DNA of 64,000 nucleotides from Harmothoe impar (lineage: Eukaryota > Annelida > Polychaeta > Phyllodocida > Polynoidae), in assembly GCA_947462335.1 (NCBI GenBank), contig OX381716.1, forward strand, positions 1,614,845 to 1,678,844. Direction: 5' to 3'. Positions 58,501 through 64,000 of the stretch are shown in pieces; positions within the stretch are counted from its first letter, which is position 1, and each line of letters begins with the position of its first letter. The notes under the pieces are model-generated. The model was not told where the DNA came from. It did not search any database and saw only the letters and a list, made by a program, of their open reading frames with translations. The translations under genes were made by a program, and so were the position numbers.

Positions 58501-59166
58501 CAAGCCAGGGCCGGTCCCCTCTCTGACGCCCCAGAAGTGTTCATGTGGAAGAAGTCTCTGGCTAACCACATGCTGAACGAGGACTGTCATCGTACTCCCC
58601 TCATACCAGTCGACCGGTTTCCTTCTATGGTGCCCCAAAGTCATGTCACATCTCTCAATGATGCTGGCATGGGACTTGACGTCATAAAAGGTGATGGAAA
58701 CTGCTTCTACAGAGCGATATCAAAGGAGTTGTTTGGCACACAGGAATACTACCACGTTATAAGGTTGCATGCCATTCACTTTCTGCAGCTCCATCTGGAC
58801 GTCCATATGCCTGTTATCACTGATGACATGGCCATCCAACGTCTGCTGCGTAATCCTGATGTGTTGATAAGTCGACAGGATGCTGCTGACTATGTAGATA
58901 GGCATTACGAAGACAGGACATGGGCGTATAGCGCAAACTGCTATGCTGTGGCGGGCATGCTGGGTTGTGACATCCGAGTACTTAAACTCAATCCAAAAGG
59001 TGACTCGGTTTGGCACGTGGTCTCTCCGTTGGTGGCACTGGACGACAGGATTGTCCCCGCCCCGCCACAGCATTACACTCCTGTTATCTATAATGAACAG
59101 GTTGAAGGTCAGGGCACACATTTCACTCGTTGTTACAAAATGGCACCGCTGCCTGATGTAGAGTAG
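52534..59166 (+). CDS. Helitron-type Rep-helicase with Myb-like repeats and OTU protease domain
   Basis: One uninterrupted 2210-codon frame. Residues 18-78, 109-170 and 348-410 are three Myb/SANT-like helical repeats (each opens with W-T or K-W-T and has a W/F..L.P core), likely for DNA or chromatin binding. C474/C477 and C534/C537 form a CxxC pair as in Helitron N-terminal zinc regions. About 720-900 is the Helitron-like N domain (LFPYGHGSW, YWKARLLEL, FFITLTQNDGWPE). The Rep has the HUH motif H959-I-H961 and two catalytic tyrosines Y1086/Y1090 in YLAKY, for nicking and joining single-stranded DNA. The Pif1-type SF1 helicase has Walker A GAAGTGKS (K1422), Walker B IIDE (1490-1493), GDPAQLP (1531-1537), THKVQGMT (1751-1758) and the arginine finger ALSR (R1782). 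Residues 1878-1935 hold three 16-residue KSKTSKRPAPSSSPS repeats with nuclear-localisation character. An OTU domain follows, with DGNCFYR (D2054, C2057) and H2180. All visible catalytic residues are present. No apurinic-endonuclease domain follows. Confidence 0.93.
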   Translation: MESGVFHEQSSQENGEKWTADMCGVLRNVYADVVERRNLALSPAELSAMMEDQWNVMYPDSPVSGLSLIRIYHLLEEKTPAYFNIRPPAYSECVKKEPSEKNKTVYTKWTEAMTENLEMCGAAALKIQAELRFTEESRPILRNLILVQWKKIYPDSKQSCTALVRRYQKLRENAELRGSVQFPRNAEWFAKRDAAIRSHGPGGDAGSEEQSDVPLLPKGPGGDGCTDGVDYFNKDKKRNRRGKPTVCYYESSQSEDQSQEQAKRRACDMDVDFVLDEPFLQQNSHVVGVDVSAEEEVDPPVKYKRKTKGPVVFDEDEDVEDDHEQEDVNAPVADGTAIVKVVKARVKWTPHLVEMLKLAMQRTEEQICMPNINSFHGMRSHLLAAHFNNLVPESNVHQSKIVSKASKLKKERKKAKWSDLPGEGKEAETGDNAGQADMPNDMCFNLSILSTIVYNRLIDTQVERSRDRLFQAVCFNCGMLLYGNLKYGHLFHRKKGPNEPPARITYSMSDYEFELPYEFTYLDGNTVVHKFYACYQCRRRPMNYYPCTANINPDPSHPAIFRLPEVVSALRNDHEKGNASLANIFSTTQKANNKARRIWVHKVGEVNVLPRVAHNYAGLYGYMVRRPDEEAQNVSDERIVAAVKFFGRNNFLFKDFKSNYETLYRHADIDLLPTETDCPDARGHPICEHLNDESVAWAVPLDPERGLPRLNPHEDIIGVQHSREFAVDLNKGISYRDKHLEAKAWTWLFPYGHGSWFERSDLKPMQYIKLRVLCYDSRWRSDINYSFFWVDRLIKDRLFYVAKTRVITTEPGTEVPNVGQLRESNSSTEGKFSQFGSTLPNTVVGSKSYWKARLLELVAVSTELGQPDFFITLTQNDGWPELQTVVKHGYGAYPTVPDGRICTDSNTSSTVLFSVETTVAFFKRFAQFKSYVLQNENGPIGKVRDSWYRVEFQGRGAIHIHMVVWCEPGTIPADAVRAEFPRPESREQHKDSVKEMRNVVGQFQIHECRPARCFPRVAGKIIRKCKYGFPFELTDEDGTAEGGIRYNYKRRHEEDVRVSSYNLSILLTWQAHMNIQRVTHSGWEMYLAKYISKAEPSFDMLLPEETSEVERFLRTRLIGRLEADCILLGYNMCRCTREVVFCPTSINPSMRCMKRNIHLKGDPDSTDIYYDNGLMKYLDRPSQLKDMLYAEYVKCYRFVASVTSDLHEEQEEYHPEFEDDAPPLKDAKGRLLKRRKQGKEAVPRWRFCLPYGESQEAYYEQILVQRFPWTTDTIGSIISPDNVSKTYQEECAIRDLIDKQSDAETMLREAAVRGFDIRFIKTIAQHMVDKEWMTTEETDALLGEIEQNRPPVVERRKQVEVDDEDEFDMGDMGVRAPPMEDIDALKAQLNADQRRALDYMNGEIAAERQLLVNVVGAAGTGKSFLLKTFIACCRQQHHLTVKVMASTGIAAHLIGGCTVHSAFKMDIKAQSFLYKGRVIAKMMRETDVFIIDEFSLLEAKVMMEIDHVMKGMSCGKYNHRPFGHRHVVLLGDPAQLPAIDLDIYGIWTWNGFFKSIILNEVMRQDDPEFLAMLQDVRRGNLNQTSLATLRKRVVPPSSYPKHAAEYGVNDAVIVSHRVDRDSINNAILENMEGEETVFTAIDLNKQGNPATAEESKNIDIFQKSSFPREIRLKVGARVILLRNMEIEAGWVNGTRAEVVRIVSQNCIIIRHLVDGTELLLGRVEQDVAYEHATGSLMRNQLPITLGWCLTTHKVQGMTLDRAYVKMDGKFFASGQAYTALSRVRRCSDLTLFAFEPVAVRLSPRHALVLQYMESTNVLSPDAKDIKSKEMRALVDLIKRTPYDPEKELKRQARSKKFKKFIKDSVKRANGIPVSNPRNKSKTSKRPAPSSSPSKKSKTSKRPAPSSSPSNKSKTSKRPAPSSSPSKPNKRKRASDPPPTKVADEAGHDNAAEQPIPGSGQAGESCHSPPVSKGVCRTIPKVRQGGIVRYQARAGPLSDAPEVFMWKKSLANHMLNEDCHRTPLIPVDRFPSMVPQSHVTSLNDAGMGLDVIKGDGNCFYRAISKELFGTQEYYHVIRLHAIHFLQLHLDVHMPVITDDMAIQRLLRNPDVLISRQDAADYVDRHYEDRTWAYSANCYAVAGMLGCDIRVLKLNPKGDSVWHVVSPLVALDDRIVPAPPQHYTPVIYNEQVEGQGTHFTRCYKMAPLPDVE
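58167..58311 (+). repeat. In-frame 48-bp tandem repeat (three units) in the Rep-helicase linker
   Basis: Three copies of a 48-bp unit encode KSKTSKRPAPSSSPS plus one variable residue (N or K). The unit length keeps the frame. It forms a basic, Ser/Pro-rich flexible linker between helicase and OTU domain. Confidence 0.9.
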
Positions 59167-59693
59167 CACGTCTGGAACAGTCATTGTGTATATGTAGTCA
59201 GCCACTCAAAAATATTTCTAAACCAATTAAAAACTGCAGTCCTCACCTATGTCAAACGGTGTGTTTGTGCATCATCAATGCAGTCCTGGCCGAAAACACA
59301 GTTCAATTTGTGTGGCCAGTTTGTGCATCTGCAGTCCTGGTGTGGCATACGGCTAATGTCAACCAGATTGTGCATACAGTATAAACCATAACAAAAATCA
59401 AAGCATGGCTACAGACATCTTTCATGTAGGTGGGTAAAAAGTCAAATAAGTGTTACCGTTTATTTATTTATTTACTATTCATAATAAACGCTCATTTGAA
59501 ATACGCACAAATGTTATTAAAGAAAAGAAATATTTCATTTGCTGATATCTTAGCTGTATTTATCTGTCAACTGTGTAAGAATGTTTTATCTTGATAGTCA
59601 TTGTACTAATACTACTACTACAGCTACTAATAAGTTATCGGTAGCTGTAATTGTCTTACCATATTGTTAAAGTCTGCTTGTGTTGAATGGCAG
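59167..59693 (+). other. 3' UTR of the Rep-helicase ORF and gap to the SGNH gene
   Basis: It contains GCAGTCCT repeated (near 59237, 59279 and 59331) with TTTGTGCATC or ATTGTGCATA phrases, an AU-rich ATTTATTTATTTAC tract, and AATAAA at 59483-59488. The rest is AT-rich up to an acceptor-like GGCAG that abuts the next ATG. Confidence 0.5.
59483..59488 (+). terminator. Polyadenylation signal AATAAA
   Basis: It lies 317 nt after the Rep-helicase stop in AU-rich sequence and would end the upstream message before the SGNH gene. Confidence 0.5.
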
Positions 59694-62224
59694 ATGAGTG
59701 ACGTGTGTACGGCTGCAGACCTTGGACATGTGCGAGGGGTGGTGGTGGGCGACTCCCTGCTGAGGTGGGCCGAGCTCCCGGGCTTTGTATACATACCAGT
59801 GGCAACGAGCGCACAGTTAAGATGCAATCTGCAGAAAGTTCGTAAGGAGCTTGGAAACTGCCTCGTGGTATGTTGCGGGTCCAACGACCTGGCGGACGGA
59901 TCAAGTTACCAGGATGTGGTATCACATTTAATCGAGTTCAAAAATGAGGTAACTATCTAGTCTTCACAGTATTATACGTTAAAGTACTATAATCTAATAA
60001 TAATACTACTATCCTATAATATAATAATATAAGTCATAGGTAATGTATTGTACAAAGTAGTAGCGGCCTGATAATTTACGAAAAACTACATTTTTTATGA
60101 GAAAGGGTTAAAAAATATGGAATATTCAGCAGACACGGTTTGTTATCTTCCACATATCTCTGTTTGTGACCGTGAAATTTTGGTGAAGGGCAGGGGCAAG
60201 AGTAAGCGGGAAAATTTTCACTTTGAATATTTTGTGTCGTGGCTATGCGGACTACGACAATCGTGTACCAAATATCATAATTTACAAAAAACTTTATTGG
60301 GTGAGAAATGTTTGGGGGGGGGGGGGGGGGAAATGCAATCTTTACCATAATCAGTGTGTGAATAATATTATTGTCAATATTTTTAGGCCAGCAGGCTTTT
60401 CGATGAAGTTTTAATATGTACTGTGCCACGGCGCCGACAGCTCAAACCCTTCGTGCGGAAGACTCTGAACAAGTGAGTGCAATGTTTTTCAAGTCGGTCA
60501 AATATAAAACATGGAATACAGTTTACTTTAGGAATGCGTACATGTCTGTGTTGCCAGTAGTTTAATTTTTTTTTTTAAAGAAAAATGCAATTGGTCAAGA
60601 AATTAAATTATCTTTAAGAAAGTTGGTGTTCACTTTCAACACATCAACATTTCATTGCCTTGAAATTTGGTGTAGTAAATGAAACGCTAAGTTTTAATAA
60701 GTGACTCATCTTAACAATATCTGAATTTTCAGACGCATCCGTTCCCACTTCGAGGGCAGGGTGATTGACTTGGATCGTGCCCTGCCCGAGTTTCGGCTGT
60801 TCCGCAACGACCGCATCCATCCATTGCGGGCGGGTCTAGTCAGAATCGAGAAAGCAGTGAGTGATGTGGTTAAGGTAAGTCTTAAGCACTATAACATTGA
60901 ATCATTTAAAGAACAAATGCCAAATTTTGCACCATAGTGAAAACTGTTATTTTCATTTTATAAAAATAATAAAAAATAAGCAGACATAATAATAAAAGTA
61001 GCATTGATCTATATGAATAGTATAAATTTCATTCTGCCATCTATTTCTGCCATGTATTATTAAGTCTACACATTTTCTGCCACCAGCCTCTTAGCATCGC
61101 TGACAAGCCGGAGGCAGCCAAAGAGGAGGCTGAGGTGCCCATGGAAGCCGACAATGGGGTGGCAGTAGGGGTAGACGATGGGTCGTTCGACCAGGTTCAA
61201 GAGGTAACTATAAATCTATGTTTTTAATGCTTCATACAGTAACACTGAATTAACTAAATGGTCAAACAGCACTACAAGGCACATGTTTCTTATCTCATCA
61301 TAGTTGAAATGCTGCGTGCTCATTTTTCACCGGTAAAAAGGTCATCTATTTTTTCCTGTGCTGTTCTTTTCAGACAGTTGTTTGTATATTTGTTGCTATT
61401 TGTTATCAATTCAGATCAGTCAGACAGGTGGAGACGGAGCAGCACGGGTTGGTCAGATGCTAAGAGGGGGGGGACGGGGTATCATCAGGAGCCGACTCGG
61501 CCACAAATCAGTAAGTATCTCACATATAGAACTTCTTTGGTTTACTTTGTCTGTTATTTGTTAACGTGTATAACATGCATTACAGTTCTTTACTTCTGTA
61601 TGCAGTTGCTCTTTGTAATACAGGGTCAGTTTACACGTACAGTGCTTTTGGACTTACTTTGGTTTTCTTTACAGAGGGGTGGCGTACATAAACGCCAGAA
61701 CCACAAGAGGCGACATGCTCGTGGTGCTCGTGGTGCTCGTGGTGGTCGGGTCCCGCCAACTCGTGGTCATGCTGGATATGGTGACGCCAACCACAAGCGG
61801 GTCCTGGGAAGTCGTGGTGCAGGGCCAGTTCACTCCGTTGCGCATCCAGGGCCAGTTCACTCCGTTGCACGTCCAGTGGCAGTTCCAGTTCCTGCGCCGC
61901 TGCCGCGTTCAGCCAAACCAACAATTGTGATCGAAAATGTAAGTGCTTTTATTACAAACTTATTGAGTAAGCGCAAGTGGTGTATTTCTTTTTTTAAATT
62001 CATTTTGAAGTATTATGGTATGGAAGGGTGTTTAATGTGACAAATAGAATCGTCCATTCAATATTAATCATTTAATACATTAAATCATTTAATACATTCT
62101 CACTATGCACCGCTATGTGGTATATCCTGCCATTGTTTAATGTGAAACATCACAATGTTAAACTTACCTGTGGTTCACTTTCTCTTTATTGTAGGCCACG
62201 TTCTACTGGGGTACAGAGATGTGA
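59694..62224 (+). CDS. SGNH/GDSL-type hydrolase, seven exons, GR/H-rich tail
   Basis: Exons read by consensus GT-AG sites: 59694-59948, 60387-60472, 60733-60874, 61087-61203, 61415-61510, 61675-61938, 62195-62224. All junctions are phase 0 except exon 2/3 (phase 2), and together they give 329 codons ending in TGA. The product has nucleophile block VVVGDSLLRW (S21), GSND (G62, N64) and the catalytic DRIHP (D140, H143), the full SGNH set of esterase-like enzymes. Exon 4 is acidic. Exon 6 is very basic and low-complexity (HKRRHARGARGARGGR, then PVHSVA repeats). The ATG directly follows GGCAG, so it too starts at an acceptor. Of the motif types found in mobile-element hydrolases this copy keeps all residues. 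The substrate is unknown. A relative is fused to NADAR at 42.65 kb. Confidence 0.75.
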
Positions 62225-62416
62225 ATAAGTCACCATGAGCCATTGAGCTGCAATCAAAACCGTCATGTATATAATATATTATAAGTTATCTTCTCCACAC
62301 CTATGTATATATATCACTACCATACATCTTATATTTTTTCATCTATTTATATATTGTATTTAATCTATGTATATATATCAGCTAATGTCAGCCAGAAAAA
62401 TTATCAGAATAATGGA

Positions 62417-62422
62417 AATAAA
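62417..62422 (+). terminator. Polyadenylation signal AATAAA
   Basis: It lies 193 nt after the SGNH stop codon and fits the 3' end of that gene. Confidence 0.6.
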
Positions 62423-62430
62423 ATTAATTC

Positions 62431-63600
62431 TTAAATTATATTGAACTCAACGACTTTGTTGCCTTCTTTGCCACACATTGAATATAGATCAGAAAAAGGA
62501 AAATAAATAAAAATTGCGGACTTACCTTGATAAATTCCAAAAAAAATCCTAGGTTTAGAAAAATTTTAAAACAAAAAAGGTCAAAGGTAAAACACATGGC
62601 TCATTCGGGCTAACTCCCGGGGGGGGGGGGGGGCACTCTCACATTTATGTATACCATGTGTGTACATCACCCTTAATTTAGACCCCTTTTACCGGGACAA
62701 AATCCACAAGCAACACTACTGTTTTGGCGGCATAACTCCCAGAAATGTGCAAAAATCAGGACCTTTTTCATGGGACATCACCCCAAATTTGCCAAAATCA
62801 ACCCCTTATTTAACAGAAACTGTGGGACATTTTGGGTGGATATTCCAGGCCTAAAAACATATCCCTTTTCGCTCAAAATTGGCTGAAAAAGGACGCACAA
62901 TGGCGGGTTGGCCGGTACCCGCCTGTGGGGCTAAAAAAGCACCCCTTTCCCGGTATTTTGTGTACGCATATAGTTACTATAGATGACATAGGGAGTCCCC
63001 CCCCCCCCCGGGGGGCTCACTGGAAAATGATAGAAGTTTGAAAATGACAGCGTGGCTACCCGGTAGTGCTTTAACATAGGGAGTTTATGGGTGCCGACTG
63101 ACAGTGGCTCAATGCTGTGGGCGGGGATATTGGAGCGCCAAATTGGTTCATCATATAGAGTAATAAACTGCACTTACGGTTAGTTGAACTAAGTAAGTCC
63201 TGTCTCTGTTGTTCAATCATGCTGTAACGGCAATCTTGCACTCATACTAATTCAAATATACTTAGTAAATAACTGTTCAACATGGATATAGCCTAATCGT
63301 GTTGTTTACTTGAAGCCGTTAGAAACCGGAAGTGACAGTCGCGCTGGTACCCGGGTTCAAATAACAGCGGGCCCAGCGTCCCAACTCAACTTTTCCCGCC
63401 TCCTTTTTTTCATGTTTTGGAGTAGTCGTCTAGCATGAATACTTAACCAAATGAACTATAATAATGCAACAAAACAGTATGAATAACGTAGAAATCTAAT
63501 AACGTGCTGGCCCACGCTAGTCGCTACCTAGAAGAAACACATGTATTGTATTTGACGGCTTTCTGTCTGCTATGGAAAAACGCTGTTATCCGGTCAGCTT
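62431..63600. other. Gene-free stretch downstream of the element
   Basis: It contains an 18-bp segment AAAAATTGCGGACTTACC at 62509-62526 that also occurs at 19473-19490, a G run at about 62620-62633, an old repeat block at 62680-62960, and a C run joined to a G run at about 62998-63016. No supported gene. Confidence 0.5.
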
Positions 63601-63792
63601 TGTGACGTCATGAAAGGCATGTCAAGTCAGGATCCTACATCCAAAAAGCAACATGTCGGCACCACTGCACAATTGCCAAGTTTTCCTCATGGGCAACCTT
63701 GCCGTGTATCGGCCCGTGGTGGAGCCGTGGCCCGGCTCGCCGGGAGGCATCTACCGAATACTTCACCGTTATCAAGAGATCACTACTGGGAC
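63601..63792 (+). CDS. Possible first exon of a host gene
   Basis: A CpG-richer stretch has TGACGTCA (CRE) at 63603-63610. An ATG at 63653 (AACATG) opens a frame MSAPLHNCQVFLMGN..., about 46 codons, to a consensus donor GGGAC/GTAAGT at 63792/63793. A second ATG at 63611 opens another frame through the same stretch, so the frame choice is uncertain. I recognise no domain. Downstream exons would lie beyond the window. Confidence 0.35.
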
Positions 63793-64000
63793 GTAAGTAT
63801 CATATAACAACTAGACAATCAGTATTTTATGGGCGCCGTCCACAAATTTGCGCTATGGCTATCTTATAAAAAGTCGGCCATTTTTAAATACCGGCACCCA
63901 CCCAGTAATCCCTGCTATATTTCTAACAGTGTTAGAAAGGTGCCTGCAGAGGGGTAAAAAATAACCCTTACGTACGTTTCCAGTTTTTGAGGAACGCTTG
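63793..64000. other. Window end, intron or flank
   Basis: After the donor at 63793 no coding signal is visible to the end of the window. Confidence 0.3.

Larger units (their letters stand above)
46500..62430 (+). mobile_element. Helitron-type (Helentron-like) element with accessory genes
   Basis: One transcriptional direction joins a promoter, leader exons, three small ORFs, the Rep-helicase-OTU protein and an SGNH hydrolase gene. The Rep with HUH and two tyrosines plus a Pif1-type helicase defines a Helitron. An OTU domain after the helicase is known from the Helentron/Helitron2 branch. I could not find convincing termini, so the limits given are those of the transcription unit. The minus-strand genes at 42.6-45.4 kb may or may not belong to it. 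Non-element repeats (a palindromic repeat at 47.5 kb, a 210-bp array at 48 kb) lie inside the second leader intron. Confidence 0.8.

Noticed and set aside
59664..59693. Upstream start for the SGNH gene
   Set aside because: The codon at 59664 is TTG; the first ATG is 59694, directly after an AG acceptor.
61258..62040. 260-codon open frame across exons 5 and 6 of the SGNH gene
   Set aside because: It reads through two introns with consensus GT-AG sites. The spliced frame keeps the coding phase, and the long frame contains intron-derived hydrophobic sequence.
46500..62430. Exact Helitron termini (5' TC, 3' CTRR with a hairpin, or Helentron terminal repeats)
   Set aside because: I found no pair of ends with both the motif and a matching hairpin in the flanks, so no termini are reported.
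1..64000. CRISPR array or prokaryotic operon
   Set aside because: Tandem repeats here have no unique spacers of constant length, and the DNA is clearly eukaryotic with GT-AG introns and LINEs.

Overview
The window looks like intergenic or intronic nuclear DNA of an invertebrate animal, probably marine. The signs are AT-rich, CpG-poor DNA, GT-AG introns, minisatellites, old dispersed repeats, three copies of a Jockey-group LINE and one very large Helitron-type element. No bacterial gene organisation is present. I cannot name the species. One assembly gap of 200 N lies at 17569-17768.

Layout. 1-8.1 kb: two LINE copies. One is a 3' fragment on + (about 815-1881). The other is a longer decayed copy on - (about 4321-8100) with endonuclease and reverse transcriptase, split by a 0.8-kb insertion that carries a 151-bp hairpin, a tRNA-derived piece and a triple nuclear-receptor-type DR1 motif. 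8.1-22 kb: no convincing gene, apart from a possible RS/RE-rich exon beside the gap, a perfect 36-bp inverted repeat and a fragment (19.4-20.04 kb) related to a gene at 43.6 kb. 22-25.2 kb: two large minisatellites, one with long G runs. 25-37 kb: gene-poor, with a higher-order minisatellite and many copies of a dispersed palindromic repeat. 37.6-39.55 kb: a third LINE copy with an uninterrupted RT frame. 41-42.4 kb: a perfect 35-bp hairpin and a 190-bp tandem array. 42.65-43.68 kb (-): a gene encoding a NADAR domain spliced in frame to an SGNH hydrolase. 45.0-45.43 kb (-): a small charged coiled-coil gene with a TATA box.

46.5-62.4 kb (+) is the centrepiece. A promoter and two probable untranslated leader exons are followed by three small ORFs of unknown function (147, 182 and 305 aa). 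Next comes an intact 2210-codon protein: three Myb/SANT-like repeats, a CxxC zinc region, a Helitron HUH Rep with two tyrosines, a Pif1-type helicase, a basic S/P repeat linker and an OTU cysteine protease domain. Last is a seven-exon SGNH hydrolase with a Gly/Arg/His-rich tail. Every ORF is preceded, within about 0-60 nt of its ATG, by a 3' splice acceptor. Two of these acceptors lie in gaps of only 43 and 90 bp after the previous stop. This implies a polycistronic transcript resolved by splicing one leader, in cis or in trans, onto each ORF.

The last kilobase may hold a CpG-rich promoter and the first exon of a host gene. Annotation is by eye. Domain calls rest on visible catalytic motifs, splice sites on consensus, and element boundaries are approximate.
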